A stretch of DNA of 64,000 bases from Desulfovibrio desulfuricans DSM 642 (GTDB taxonomy: Bacteria; Desulfobacterota; Desulfovibrionia; Desulfovibrionales; Desulfovibrionaceae). Below, one piece after another: positions 1 through 9,184 of this stretch. The notes below the pieces were generated by a model that made no database searches, was not told the DNA's origin, and saw only the letters and a program-made list of their open reading frames with translations. Position numbers and translations under genes: made by a program. Within the stretch, counting starts at the first letter, position 1. Every line of letters begins with the position of its first letter. The stretch lies in contig NZ_ATUZ01000011.1 in assembly GCF_000420465.1 (NCBI RefSeq), forward strand, positions 744,001 through 808,000, given 5' to 3'.

Positions 1-2
1 TT

Positions 3-770
3 ATGTTTGCGGTGATACTCATTGGCTACATCGTCATTCGCTGCAAGCTCAATCCCGCCATGGGCCCTGCGCTGCCCAAGGAAGAACGCGAATCCATCAC
101 CTCGGCGGAAAAGTGGAAGAGCCTCTGGGCTGGCCTGCTGCCGCTTGCCATTATTTTTTCTGTGACCGGCGCGTTCATGACCGGCATCACCAGCCTGGTG
201 GAAAGCTCCGCCGTGGGCGCTCTGGTGGCGACCATCGCCGCGCTGGTCAAGGGGCGGCTTACGGCCAGGGTGATGCGCGTGGTTCTGGTGCAGACCCTCA
301 GCGTGAGCTGTATGTTCATGTGGATCATCATGGCTGCCCTGTGTTTCAGCTCTGTTTTTGACGGCCTTGGCGCAGTGCATGCCATCAAGAAGCTCTTCAT
401 CGACGGCTGGAACCTCAGCCCCTGGGGCGTGCTTATCGTCATGCAGCTTTCGTATCTTTTCATGGGGATGTTTCTTGACGATACGGCCATGCTGATCATT
501 GTGGCCCCGCTGTATATTCCGCTGGTCAAGGCGCTGGGTTTTGACCCCATATGGTATGGCGTGCTCTACACCATCACCTGTCAGATCGCCTACATGACTC
601 CGCCATTCGGGTACAACCTCTTTTTGATGAAGGCCATGGCCCCAAAGGGGGTTACGCTAAACGACATCTACGCCTCCATTGTGCCAATGGTCATAATAAT
701 GCTGGTGGGGCTGGTGCTGGTTATGGTCTTCCCTGATATTGCCATGTTCCTGCCCAGAACATTCCTGTAG
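3..770 (+). CDS. TRAP transporter large permease (DctM family), 5'-truncated
   Basis: This is the C-terminal 255 residues of a DctM-type large membrane subunit (family length about 430), cut by the window edge. The frame is hydrophobic throughout, with roughly six to seven membrane segments. The ending contains the family-typical region MTPPFGYNLFLMKAM followed by a GVTLNDIY stretch and a final hydrophobic helix. TRAP carriers use a periplasmic binding protein and an ion gradient to import organic acids or other small solutes through the inner membrane. The stop lies only 14 bases before eutB, so the carrier and ethanolamine ammonia-lyase are probably one operon. That suggests, but does not prove, that it imports ethanolamine or a related amino alcohol. 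The ATG at base 3 is probably internal. Confidence 0.9.
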   Translation: MFAVILIGYIVIRCKLNPAMGPALPKEERESITSAEKWKSLWAGLLPLAIIFSVTGAFMTGITSLVESSAVGALVATIAALVKGRLTARVMRVVLVQTLSVSCMFMWIIMAALCFSSVFDGLGAVHAIKKLFIDGWNLSPWGVLIVMQLSYLFMGMFLDDTAMLIIVAPLYIPLVKALGFDPIWYGVLYTITCQIAYMTPPFGYNLFLMKAMAPKGVTLNDIYASIVPMVIIMLVGLVLVMVFPDIAMFLPRTFL

Positions 771-784
771 CAGAGGCTGACAGC

Positions 785-2143
785 ATGAATGCCCACAGCA
801 CCCTGCGCGAAATCCTGGCCAAGGCGTCGCCCCTCAGATCGGGCGACGTGCTGGCCGGGGTGGCGGCCGCCAACGACGAGGAACGCGTGCGCGCCCAGAT
901 GGTGCTGGCCGATGTGCCCCTCAAACGCTTCCTGAACGAGGATGTGGTGCCCTATGAAAAGGACGAGATCACCCGCCTCATTCTTGACAGCCACGATGCT
1001 GCGGCCTTTGCGCCCATAAGTTCCTTTACCGTGGGGCAGTTCCGCGACTGGCTGCTGACCGATGCCGCCAATGCAGAAAGCCTTGCGGCGCTGACGGCGG
1101 GCATCACTCCGGAAATGGCCGCAGCCGCCAGCAAACTCATGCGGTTGCAGGATCTCATACTGGTGGCGTCCAAATGCAGCGTGGTAACGCGCTTTCGCAA
1201 CACCATAGGATTACCGGGGCATTTTTCCGTCCGTTTACAACCAAATCACCCTACGGACGATGCGCGGGGAATTCTGGCATCAACCATTGACGGGCTGTAT
1301 TACGGCTCCGGCGATGCGGTTATCGGCATCAATCCGGCTTCCGACAGTCTGGAGAACATCGCAAGGCTCCTGTGCCTGCTGGACGAGCTCATTGCGCGCT
1401 ATGAAATACCCACCCAAAGCTGCGTGCTGACCCACGTAACCAATGCCGTGGAGCTTATCCGCAGGGGGGTGCCGCTGGATCTGTGTTTTCAGTCAATAGC
1501 AGGAACAGAAAAGGCCAACGCCAGTTTTGGCATAGACCTTTCCCTGCTGGCAGAAGCGTGGCAGGCAACGCTTGAGCTTGGGCGCGGCACCGTGGGCGAT
1601 GATGTGATGTATTTTGAAACAGGGCAGGGCAGCGCCCTCTCTGCCAACGCCAATTTCGGGGTCGATCAGCAAACGCTGGAATGCCGCGCCTACGCCGTGG
1701 CCCGCAGGTTCCGTCCATTGCTGGTGAATACCGTGGTGGGATTTATCGGGCCGGAGTATCTGTTCAATGGCAAGCAGATTATCCGCGCCGGGCTGGAAGA
1801 CCATTGCTGCGGCAAACTGCTGGGCCTGCCTATGGGCGTGGACATCTGCTACACCAACCATGCCGATGCCGACCAGGACGACATGGATGCCCTGCTGACC
1901 CTGTTGGGCGCGGCTGGCTGCAATTTTATCATGGGTATCCCCGGTGCGGACGACATCATGCTCAATTATCAGTCCACCTCGTTCCACGATGCGGCCTATC
2001 TGCGCAAGCTGCTGGGCAAGCGGCCTGCACCGGAGTTTGAGGCGTGGCTTGAAAGCATGGGCATTCACGATGATGTCGGTGCATTGCTGCCACCGGCCGG
2101 CGCGTTGCGCGGGCTTGAGCAGCGCGTCAGGCAGGCCACATAG
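785..2143 (+). CDS. eutB: Ethanolamine ammonia-lyase large subunit EutB
   Basis: A 452-residue protein, the same length as typical EutB. It forms the TIM-barrel catalytic subunit of adenosylcobalamin-dependent ethanolamine ammonia-lyase, which splits ethanolamine into acetaldehyde and ammonia. Visible signatures are SVRLQPNHPTDD at about residues 148-159, whose Arg and Gln probably match the substrate-contacting pair known in E. coli, and a C-terminal GLPMGVDICYTNHADADQDD stretch with the acidic residues of the active site. An AGAGG ribosome binding site precedes the ATG. It lies between a TRAP permease and eutC. No microcompartment shell or reactivase gene is visible here, so this is a short eut arrangement at least on this side. 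Confidence 0.97.
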   Translation: MNAHSTLREILAKASPLRSGDVLAGVAAANDEERVRAQMVLADVPLKRFLNEDVVPYEKDEITRLILDSHDAAAFAPISSFTVGQFRDWLLTDAANAESLAALTAGITPEMAAAASKLMRLQDLILVASKCSVVTRFRNTIGLPGHFSVRLQPNHPTDDARGILASTIDGLYYGSGDAVIGINPASDSLENIARLLCLLDELIARYEIPTQSCVLTHVTNAVELIRRGVPLDLCFQSIAGTEKANASFGIDLSLLAEAWQATLELGRGTVGDDVMYFETGQGSALSANANFGVDQQTLECRAYAVARRFRPLLVNTVVGFIGPEYLFNGKQIIRAGLEDHCCGKLLGLPMGVDICYTNHADADQDDMDALLTLLGAAGCNFIMGIPGADDIMLNYQSTSFHDAAYLRKLLGKRPAPEFEAWLESMGIHDDVGALLPPAGALRGLEQRVRQAT

Positions 2144-2213
2144 AGCCTTTTGCGGTGCGGGTTTCCCCAAAATCCGCGCAGAGCAGACTTGAACTGTCCC
2201 AAAGGATGTTGCC

Positions 2214-3041
2214 ATGAGCGTCATGAAGCAGGAGTATTTGCCAGCATCAGCGGCAACAGTTTTGGAAGACCCGTGGGCCGATCTGAAACGCTATACGGAT
2301 GCCCGCATTGCCCTTGGGCGTTGCGGCGTCAGCCTGCCGCAGACGGAGTGGCTGCGGTTTCGGCTGGCGCATGCCAGAGCACGCGATGCCGTGCTGACGC
2401 CTTTTGACAGGGCAGGCGTGCGCTCAGATATTGAAAGTGCAGGGTTGCGCTGCCTTGAGCTTGCAAGCGCCGCTGCAAGCAAGGAGGATTTTCTGGCAAG
2501 GCCCGACAAGGGGCGGCGACTTTCGGAAGCCTCACGCGAGCTGCTTGCAAGCCAGTACGCAGGGGCTGACAATCAGGGGGCGGACATTTGTCTTGTTATC
2601 AGTGATGGGCTTTCGGCCCGCGCTGTGCATGAAAACGCGGCCCCCTTTGCCCGGCTTTTTCTGGCCAGCGCGGCAGATGCCGGCTATAGCGCAACCCCCG
2701 TGGCTCTGGTGGAGTTTGGGCGGGTTGCCGTGGCGGACGAAGTGGCGTCGCTCATGAAGGCAAGGCTGGTGGTGATTCTTATTGGTGAACGGCCGGGGTT
2801 GAGTTCGCCCAATTCTCTGGGAGTTTATCTGACCTATGCGCCCTTTCCAGGTTGCACCGATGAAGCGCGGAATTGTATTTCAAATGTGCGGCCTGCGGGC
2901 CTGAGCATTGAAGAAGGCGTGCGCAAACTGTGCTATCTGGTGCAGGGGGCCTTTGCGCGGCAATTGACCGGGGTGAACCTCAAGGACGACATGCCCGCAA
3001 CGTACTTGCCCTTTGGTAAGGATACTACTGCGATTGCATAG
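2214..3041 (+). CDS. eutC: Ethanolamine ammonia-lyase small subunit EutC
   Basis: A 275-residue protein, close to the usual EutC length. EutC pairs with EutB and helps build the adenosylcobalamin site. Family features are ICLVISDGLSARAVHENA near residues 125-142, VVILIGERPGLSSPNSLG near 185-205, and a C-terminal region with a conserved Cys-Ile-Ser-Asn-Val motif. The start has an AAAGGA ribosome binding site at 2201-2206. The gene follows eutB after 70 bases and ends at a strong hairpin, so it is the last gene of the TRAP-eutBC operon. Confidence 0.96.
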   Translation: MSVMKQEYLPASAATVLEDPWADLKRYTDARIALGRCGVSLPQTEWLRFRLAHARARDAVLTPFDRAGVRSDIESAGLRCLELASAAASKEDFLARPDKGRRLSEASRELLASQYAGADNQGADICLVISDGLSARAVHENAAPFARLFLASAADAGYSATPVALVEFGRVAVADEVASLMKARLVVILIGERPGLSSPNSLGVYLTYAPFPGCTDEARNCISNVRPAGLSIEEGVRKLCYLVQGAFARQLTGVNLKDDMPATYLPFGKDTTAIA

Positions 3042-3083
3042 GATTTTTATGTTCAGTGGGTAAACTCTCACCGTGCTCATAGC

Positions 3084-3120
3084 ACAACAGCCGGGCTGCA
3101 CAAGGCAGCCCGGCTGTTGT
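3084..3120. terminator. Bidirectional hairpin terminator between eutC and the DUF169 gene
   Basis: A perfect 16-bp stem (3084-3099 with 3105-3120) closes a 5-nt loop between two convergent genes. The T tracts are short, but position and stem strength fit a shared terminator. Confidence 0.85.
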
Positions 3121-3145
3121 TGTATACCGGTATGCGAGAGCCTTC

Positions 3146-3925
3146 TTAGGCGTCGCGTTCTTTCTTGAAAACAATGAGAGGGCAGTTTTTGCACACGGCT
3201 GCGCCGGGGAAGGGTTCGCCAAGGCGGGTGATGGACGCGCCGCCCTTGTTGGTGACGCGGTCTTCAAGGCGCTTCACCAGAGCTTCCATGTGTTCGCCAG
3301 GTATGGCCACGTTGATTTCGCCCCGTTCCGTCTTGCCGGAATTGTAGCTGCCGCTGCATGCGAGGTACAGGTTCGCCTGCTTGGTGTTCAGCGTGTAGAC
3401 ATTGCCGGAGCAGACGGCTGAGTTGACGCTCATGGAGGGATGGAAGTTGTCGATCCGCTGGGTTGCCATCCAGTCGCCAATGATGTGGTAGGCCTGCATG
3501 GTATCGCACACAAAGTGCACCACATCGGGCTGGGTGGTGGCTGCCGCAAGCGGGCTCACGGCTATGGCCAGCAGATTGGCCGGAACCTGCGGCTTGGCTT
3601 CAAGCACCTTGCGGGCATGGTCGGCATCGGCGCAGTACTTGAGGTGGCTTTTGATTTCGGGTTCGTCCAGCTCTTTCCAGCCGAACACAAAACTAGCATT
3701 GGTACAGCCCATCTTGTCGCGTTCTACAATGACTGTAATACCTTCCATACGCGCACCGACTTCGCTCTGGCAGAAGGTCAGCGGCTTCATGGGAGAGTAG
3801 TGGGGCTGATTTTGCTTGAAAGAATCAAGCTCCTGCTGGTCGTAGAAATATTTGATTGCAACGGGTGCATGAATGAGGCGCAGCTCACGCATCAACGTTT
3901 CACTAAGCTTTTCAAATGTGTTCAT
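3146..3925 (-). CDS. DUF169 family protein
   Basis: A 259-residue soluble protein matching the DUF169 family, whose function is not established. Seen in the sequence are conserved cysteines in an FCQSEVGARMEG stretch, an LACSGSYNSGKT motif and a C-terminal CKNCPL pair, so metal or cofactor binding is possible but unproven. The start at 3925 is preferred over an upstream ATG because it has an AGAGG ribosome binding site and the family-like opening MNTFEKLSETLMRELRL. It is a single-gene unit, convergent with eutC, behind an AT-rich upstream region. Confidence 0.85.
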   Translation of the reverse strand: MNTFEKLSETLMRELRLIHAPVAIKYFYDQQELDSFKQNQPHYSPMKPLTFCQSEVGARMEGITVIVERDKMGCTNASFVFGWKELDEPEIKSHLKYCADADHARKVLEAKPQVPANLLAIAVSPLAAATTQPDVVHFVCDTMQAYHIIGDWMATQRIDNFHPSMSVNSAVCSGNVYTLNTKQANLYLACSGSYNSGKTERGEINVAIPGEHMEALVKRLEDRVTNKGGASITRLGEPFPGAAVCKNCPLIVFKKERDA

Positions 3926-4316
3926 ATAATCCTCTGGTCTAGATGCTATTATACAAGAGTTCATTGTTACGGCTTATTTTTTATTTCTTTATGCCGTTTA
4001 TGTCAATATAATCCCACTAATTTCACAAGTGGTATAATTGCCCCTTGTTTTGTTTTATTCTTAAAATTAATCATTATAAAACAGCATGTTATGCCTGGTG
4101 TTTTTTTGAGCTACCAACTTTTTTTCATAATTAGATTGTGAAAGTTATTATTTTCATATGGTTACGTGTTCATGATTTTTCTTGATTGGCGCGGATTTTC
4201 TGTCCATTTGCGGAAGCTCAGCGGCGGCAATGTCTGCCTTGCTGTGCAAAAAATGGCGAGCAGTTTTATCATAAGGGGCAGGGTTGGAATTACCGCGCAG
4301 TCGGCCGCCTCATATA
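3926..4316. other. AT-rich intergenic region upstream of the DUF169 gene
   Basis: About 390 bases between the start of the DUF169 gene and the terminator of the EF-hand gene. It is markedly AT-rich (about 3960-4170) and should hold the DUF169 promoter. I see no convincing gene, RNA or operator; the short open frames here have no coding character. Confidence 0.6.
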
Positions 4317-4357
4317 AAACACCAGCCCAGCTGCTTTGCGCAGCCGGGCTGGTGTTT
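4317..4357 (-). terminator. Rho-independent terminator of the EF-hand gene
   Basis: Arms AAACACCAGCCC (4317-4328) and GGGCTGGTGTTT (4346-4357) form a 12-bp stem. An inner GCTG/CAGC pairing closes the loop, and U residues follow in the minus-strand transcript. Confidence 0.85.
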
Positions 4358-4413
4358 GTGGGCATAAGGTATGAGCGCCTCCCGCGTGGAGGAGTCATTG
4401 TTTCTGGTGGGGA

Positions 4414-5451
4414 TCAGGCCACTGCTTCCACGCTCTGGGCAGCGGCGGTGGTCTGGCTCACGCTCTGGTAGGCACTGTTGGCAATGGCTGACAGAAAACT
4501 TTGGGCCATGGCGGTTCGGCTTGCGCTGGTTTGGTCTGTTCCCATTGCTTCGCGTTGCTTTTCAAGCGCGGTGGCAAGCTCGTCAGCAGAAACGGAGCCA
4601 TCCTGGTTCACATCCATGGAGTCGAACACTGACTGACTGAGACCTGTCTCATCAACGCTCAGGCCGTCACTGCCATCGCTGTCCAGGCTCGAGAAAAGTT
4701 TGGAAGCCACGTGGGATGATCCGTTCTGACCAGACGAAGCAGACTGCCCCTGTGTGGGAGGTGGCGGGGGCATCTGGCCGTTCATGATGGAAGACAGCAA
4801 TGTTTTTGCGTCCATTTCGCCTGATGAGTTCTGCTCGCTGGACTGGTTTTGCGGATTCTGGGAGTTGTTGTTCATGGCTTCGCGCTGTTTTTTTAGCGCT
4901 GCAGTCAGTTCATCGGCAGAAACGGAGCCGTCCTGATCGGTGTCCATGGAGTCAAACACGGATTGGCTGAGGCCCGTTTCCTCGGCGCTCAGGCCGCCGC
5001 TGCCGTCACTGTCCAGCGAAGAAAAGAGTTTGGACGCAAGATCGTCACCCTTGCCGCCGCGCACTGCGCCCTGCATGCCGCCGGAAACCTGCCCGCTCAT
5101 GATGGCGGAAAGCAGATCCTTGGCAGTGGGCTGGGTTGACGCGGCTGTTTGCGCGGCCTGGCTCTGCCCCATCTGCATGCTGGTGAACATGGCGTTGCGT
5201 TGGGTTTCGATGGCTTTTTGCAGTTCAGTCTGCGAAACGGCTCCATCACCATCGGTATCAAGTTTGTTGTAGAGTTCGCCGCTTAGCCCTGTTTCATCAA
5301 GGCTCAACAGGCCATTCCCGTCTGAATCTAGATCCCCGAAAAGCTTGCCTGACAGATTGTCCTGCGATTGCGCCTCGCTGGAGCCTTTCATCTGCGCAAG
5401 CATCTTCTCCCAATAGGAGGAAGAGGATGATGATAACGCACTGACGCTCAT
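4414..5451 (-). CDS. Six-EF-hand calcium-binding repeat protein
   Basis: A 345-residue, Ser/Gln-rich protein with six canonical EF-hand loops arranged as three pairs. The loops are DLDSDGNGLLSLDE, DTDGDGAVSQTE, DSDGSGGLSAEE, DTDQDGSVSADE, DSDGSDGLSVDE and DVNQDGSVSADE. Each pair is followed by a similar helix (AIETQRNAM, ALKKQREAM, ALEKQREAM) and a TAKDLLSAIMSGQ-like linker, so the protein is three copies of a module of about 100 residues. No signal peptide or membrane segment is visible. The start has a GGGAG ribosome binding site. Calcium binding is very likely; the cellular role is unknown and could be calcium buffering or a surface or secreted factor exported by a leaderless route. Confidence 0.9.
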   Translation of the reverse strand: MSVSALSSSSSSYWEKMLAQMKGSSEAQSQDNLSGKLFGDLDSDGNGLLSLDETGLSGELYNKLDTDGDGAVSQTELQKAIETQRNAMFTSMQMGQSQAAQTAASTQPTAKDLLSAIMSGQVSGGMQGAVRGGKGDDLASKLFSSLDSDGSGGLSAEETGLSQSVFDSMDTDQDGSVSADELTAALKKQREAMNNNSQNPQNQSSEQNSSGEMDAKTLLSSIMNGQMPPPPPTQGQSASSGQNGSSHVASKLFSSLDSDGSDGLSVDETGLSQSVFDSMDVNQDGSVSADELATALEKQREAMGTDQTSASRTAMAQSFLSAIANSAYQSVSQTTAAAQSVEAVA

Positions 5452-5672
5452 ACTGTCTCCCAGTCCTTGCGGACATTGTCGTCAACGCCTGCAATCCACT
5501 GCGGGCGAAGCCGAATACTGTAAGCGCACCTCCCTGTGTCGCGTATCAGCCGGGGAAAAATTTTCCCAATCTGATTCTGCAAAAAACATTCCTTTTGTTT
5601 GAGGGAAAAATCTGCCGCAATCCTGCTTTTTTCGCGTCAGAAGCCAGTATGCGGCGCTGGAAAAAATGAAAA

Positions 5673-5698
5673 ACCGCCGCATCATTTGATGCGGCGGT
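5673..5698 (-). terminator. Terminator of the histidine phosphatase gene
   Basis: An 11-bp perfect stem, ACCGCCGCATC with GATGCGGCGGT, closes a 4-nt loop. In the minus-strand transcript a U-rich run (opposite 5659-5672) follows. Confidence 0.88.
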
Positions 5699-5724
5699 AG
5701 GGAGTGCAGCGGGGGCTTATGGGG

Positions 5725-7161
5725 TCAGCGGATTTTTGCTGGTGAAGAAGCCTCAGCGGAAGTGGCCGTGGCAGGGCCGCTGTCCACATCGCTGTCCACC
5801 CGCAGGCGCAGGGGAGGAACCTCTTGCGGAACCAGAGATGCATTACGCAGTGCCTTGTCGACCCGCTGGGAAAAACTTTCAAGGCTGAAGCGGGCCTCCC
5901 CCACAACAGGCGGCGCTGTTACCAGAGCCGCAGTTGCCTTGTGGGTTCTGGCCGGATCGGTGAGCTGGGGGATGGTCAGGCCGCCCACAGGCTGCGGCGG
6001 ATCAACAAAGGGGTCATGCAGGGCTTCCAGCGACTGGGCAAAAAAGCGCACGCGCACTTCTTTTTTACCGCCCATATTCCACAGCTCAAGCATAAGGACT
6101 GATCCTGGCGGGGTGGAGTCATCGGGGTAGCCGGGCAACTGCCAGTGCACTCCCAGCAATTCGCCCACATTGGCAAGGTTGGTGTCGTGCCCCACAAAAA
6201 CAACTAGGGAAGCCGCGTTGCAGCGTTGATCCCTGTGGGTGCCGTCAAGGGCCGCAGCCATTTCTGAAAGCAGCGATGCCCCCTTGAAAAGAGCCACAAC
6301 CGGAGAGCGGTTCACAGTGTTGAACACGCTTGTATGCACGGGCAGCACTTCACGCAGAACGTGCGCGTCCACCTGGCCCCACCCGGCAGAAATTTCAGGC
6401 CACTGGGCGTATTCCAGCAAAAAAATTTCCGCCATGCTTGATGCGGTTGCCAGTGCGCCGGAAAGCCCTGCGCCCTTGCCGTCAGCATCAACGCTCACAG
6501 AATTGGGCAGGTCTGCGAGCCCGCAGGTGGGCGGCAGATTGTAGCGCGCGCACAACGTTGGGGCCACGGGAGCGCTCAGGTGCTGGATGTGTGTCAAGGC
6601 TCCTGCATTGTCCTCATGCAGCCGATCAAGATCGCCCCCGGCCGTGCCCATGATGCTTGCGGCAACCGAGGCGGGATCAAAACGCTGAAAACCCGCCTGC
6701 ACGGGATGAAAAAGCGGATCGGGCGTCTGGCTTGAAACGGCATAGGTCTGCCCGCCCCCCCGACAGAGGCCATCAAGCAGGGCTTTGGCTGTTGCCCTGG
6801 TGCGCTGATCTACATCGGCGCGCACAAATACCTTGCCGGGCGGCGGACAGGCGCTGTCGGGCAGCAGACCAAAATTCAGCATTTGCCCGCGCATGTCTTC
6901 CCACATGGCGGTTACCAGCCGCGCACCACGCGGCGTGAGGAAACCCCTCGGCGCAGGCCACTGGGGCCAGTTGCGGGTACTCCACTGCGAAAGCGTATCG
7001 GGAGCCTGCGTGGGCGAGCGCACCCCGTGGCGGGAAAGCGCTACAACTTTCATAAGGCGGGGTTGTTCGTCCCCCTGCTGCGCCGCAATGCCAGATAGGG
7101 GCAAATGGCAGAGCAGTGCGCAGGCAAGGCAGACAGTGATTAGGCGTGGTGCAGTGCGCAT
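5725..7161 (-). CDS. Periplasmic histidine-type acid phosphatase
   Basis: A 478-residue member of the histidine acid phosphatase branch (phytase and glucose-1-phosphatase relatives). The catalytic RHGVRSP motif is at residues 44-50, and the C-terminal proton-donor motif HD appears in VGHDTNLANVGELLG. The start at 7161 is chosen over an upstream codon because it has an AAGGAG ribosome binding site and is followed at once by a signal peptide of about 27 residues (MRTAPRLITVCLACALLC). The enzyme should therefore act in the periplasm, releasing phosphate from phosphomonoesters such as sugar phosphates or phytate. Several cysteine pairs could form disulfides. The proline-rich, low-complexity tail beyond about residue 430 is not part of the core fold. 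Single-gene unit with its own terminator. Confidence 0.92.
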   Translation of the reverse strand: MRTAPRLITVCLACALLCHLPLSGIAAQQGDEQPRLMKVVALSRHGVRSPTQAPDTLSQWSTRNWPQWPAPRGFLTPRGARLVTAMWEDMRGQMLNFGLLPDSACPPPGKVFVRADVDQRTRATAKALLDGLCRGGGQTYAVSSQTPDPLFHPVQAGFQRFDPASVAASIMGTAGGDLDRLHEDNAGALTHIQHLSAPVAPTLCARYNLPPTCGLADLPNSVSVDADGKGAGLSGALATASSMAEIFLLEYAQWPEISAGWGQVDAHVLREVLPVHTSVFNTVNRSPVVALFKGASLLSEMAAALDGTHRDQRCNAASLVVFVGHDTNLANVGELLGVHWQLPGYPDDSTPPGSVLMLELWNMGGKKEVRVRFFAQSLEALHDPFVDPPQPVGGLTIPQLTDPARTHKATAALVTAPPVVGEARFSLESFSQRVDKALRNASLVPQEVPPLRLRVDSDVDSGPATATSAEASSPAKIR

Positions 7162-7416
7162 GCGTTCTCCTTGATGGAGGGTACCATAGCCATAAAGGCC
7201 TGCGCGGGCAACGCCGATTTGCATGCGGGAAGGCTGCCGGCCCTGCGCCAGTGCAAATTTTACCCGCCTCACGGGGCGTAATTGCTTGCACAGTGCGGGG
7301 CTTGTTATTATGCTTATTCTTTGCGGCAGAGCTTGGCTCTGGCTGCTTCGTGCGTAACCTTTTTGGGCTTCTTTCCCGTCAGGGAGCGGAGCGTAATCCA
7401 GATATCGAGGCGTATA

Positions 7417-7965
7417 ATGCCCATTGCCGTTCCACGCGTTGGCGTAGAAGACAAACCTCTTGTTCAGGATGTTCGCGTAGAAGACCTTTCAGCGCTCGTC
7501 ATCCGTTCGGCCACGGTACGCGACGTGCACGGCATGTCTGCGCTTATCAACCATTATGCGTCATCCAACGTCATGCTGGCGCGCGGGCCGCAGTACCTCT
7601 ATCAGCATATTCAGGACTACATGGTTGCCACGGCTCCCTCGGCTGACGACGGGCATGAGGTTGTGGTGGCCTGCGGCGCTGTGCATGTGCTGTGGGAAGA
7701 CCTGGCGGAAATACGTTCGGTGGCGGTTCACCCCCTGTGTCAGGCGCAGGGCTTTGGCAAAAGGCTGGTGGCCGCGCTGGTTGACCGATGTCGCTATCTC
7801 GGCTTGCCGAGGGTTTTTGCCTTTACTCTGGCTGCGCCGTTCTTTTCCAAGTGTGGCTTCAGCGAGTTTAAGCGCGATGATATGCCCGCCATTGTGTGGG
7901 TTGAATGCAGTAAATGCCCCAAGTTTTACTGCTGTGACGAAATTGGAATGATACTCGAATTATAG
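7417..7965 (+). CDS. GNAT N-acetyltransferase, probable short-form N-acetylglutamate synthase
   Basis: A 182-residue GNAT protein. The acetyl-CoA binding loop is in the stretch SVAVHPLCQAQGFGKRLV, with the ArgA-like opening IRSATVRDVHGMSALINHYA and ending FFSKCGFSEF. Short stand-alone ArgA-type GNATs catalyse the first step of arginine synthesis (acetyl-CoA plus glutamate), and the argF gene 60 bases downstream supports that reading. A cysteine cluster near the C-terminus (CSKCPKFYCC) is typical of this short family. The start at 7417 has GAGG at a 6-nt spacing; the longer frame upstream has no better site. Substrate is inferred from family and context. Confidence 0.8.
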   Translation: MPIAVPRVGVEDKPLVQDVRVEDLSALVIRSATVRDVHGMSALINHYASSNVMLARGPQYLYQHIQDYMVATAPSADDGHEVVVACGAVHVLWEDLAEIRSVAVHPLCQAQGFGKRLVAALVDRCRYLGLPRVFAFTLAAPFFSKCGFSEFKRDDMPAIVWVECSKCPKFYCCDEIGMILEL

Positions 7966-8025
7966 TTTTCAACCTGCGGCATAATCGCAGGGATTCACAC
8001 TGTCTGCAAAGGGTGGGAATGCGTC

Positions 8026-9048
8026 ATGAGCAACAGGCTGTATCACCGGGATTTTCTGAAAGAAATAGACTTCACGCCGGAAGACCTCACGTATCTGCTG
8101 GATCTGGCGGCCCAGCTCAAGCAGGCCAAAAAGGTCCGGCGCGAGCCGAAGTTTCTGCAAGACAGAAATATTGTCATCCTTTTTGAAAAGGATTCCACGC
8201 GTACCCGCTGTTCTTTTGAAGTGGCAGCCTATGATCAGGGCGCGCGCGTGACCTATCTTGGCCCCTCCGGCTCGCAGATGGGCAAAAAGGAATCCATGGC
8301 CGATACCGCCCGTGTGCTTTCCCGCTTTTATGATGGTATTGAGTATCGCGGTTATGAGCAGGCGAGGGTAGAGGCTCTGGCAAAACACGCTGGCGTGCCT
8401 GTATGGAACGGCCTCACCAACGAATGGCACCCCACGCAGTTTTTGGCCGACATGCTGACCATGCGCGAGTGCTGCGAAAAACCTTTGAATCAACAAACAC
8501 TGGCATATCTTGGGGATGCACGTTATAATATGGGCAATTCCCTGATGGTTGGTTCGGCCCTGCTTGGGCTGGATTTCCGTTCTGTTGCTCCCAGGGCTTT
8601 GTGGACATCGGACGAAGTTTTTGAACTGGCCCTCCACATAGCCAAGAGCACTGGCGCGCACATTATGCGCACGGAAAGCGTGGCCGAAGGCGTTAAAGAC
8701 TGCGACTTCCTCTCCACTGATGTCTGGGTGTCCATGGGCGAGCCTGATTCCGTATGGAAAGAGCGCATTGATCTGTTGACGCCGTATCGCGTGGACGCGG
8801 CAGCAATGGAACTGACGGGCAATCCCCAATGCAAGTTTTTGCATTGTCTGCCAAGCTTCCATAACCGTGATACCGCAGTTGGCGAAGACATTTATCAGCG
8901 CTTTGGCATTGAATGCATGGAAGTGAGCGATGAAGTCTTTGAATCGCCGCGCAACATGGCTTTTGAAGAGGCGGAAAACCGCCTGCACACCATCAAGGCC
9001 GTCATGGTCGCTACCATGGCTGAAGGCCCTCTGGTGTTCAACGCCTGA
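8026..9048 (+). CDS. argF: Ornithine carbamoyltransferase
   Basis: A 340-residue cytosolic enzyme that joins carbamoyl phosphate and ornithine to give citrulline in arginine synthesis. The carbamoyl-phosphate motif STRTR is at about residues 56-60, the ornithine loop region appears as HCLPSFHN near 272-279, and the N-terminal FTPEDL opening is characteristic. The length and both motifs fit a full, intact enzyme; the catalytic Cys is present in HCLP. A purine-rich AAGGGTGGG site precedes the ATG. It is preceded by the acetyltransferase gene and followed by a strong terminator, giving a two-gene arginine unit. A catabolic role cannot be excluded from sequence, but no arginine deiminase or carbamate kinase gene is nearby. 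Confidence 0.96.
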   Translation: MSNRLYHRDFLKEIDFTPEDLTYLLDLAAQLKQAKKVRREPKFLQDRNIVILFEKDSTRTRCSFEVAAYDQGARVTYLGPSGSQMGKKESMADTARVLSRFYDGIEYRGYEQARVEALAKHAGVPVWNGLTNEWHPTQFLADMLTMRECCEKPLNQQTLAYLGDARYNMGNSLMVGSALLGLDFRSVAPRALWTSDEVFELALHIAKSTGAHIMRTESVAEGVKDCDFLSTDVWVSMGEPDSVWKERIDLLTPYRVDAAAMELTGNPQCKFLHCLPSFHNRDTAVGEDIYQRFGIECMEVSDEVFESPRNMAFEEAENRLHTIKAVMVATMAEGPLVFNA

Positions 9049-9116
9049 TCCCGCATCTCCTCCGGCGCTGACCGGGGGAGAGTGTAGATGTTTGAGACAG
9101 CCGTTACGGCTGGCAG

Positions 9117-9184
9117 CAAGCGCCCTTGCAGCACAATGCCATGTTTTTAGCATGGCTGCGCCGCAGGGGCGCTTGTGTTTTTTT
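9117..9184 (+). terminator. Terminator after argF
   Basis: A long hairpin: a 13-bp stem (9117-9129 with 9163-9175, one G-U pair) encloses an inner GCCATG/CATGGC hairpin. It is followed by a run of T at about 9178-9184. Confidence 0.88.

Noticed and set aside
4166-4471. A 101-codon frame upstream of the EF-hand gene end
   Set aside because: It crosses the terminator hairpin at 4317-4357 and overlaps the EF-hand gene antisense.
5482-5685. A 67-codon minus-strand frame between the EF-hand and phosphatase genes
   Set aside because: It begins in the phosphatase terminator and has no usable ribosome binding site or recognisable features.
7969-9153. A 394-codon open frame antisense to argF
   Set aside because: argF on the plus strand carries intact catalytic motifs and a ribosome binding site; the antisense frame has neither.
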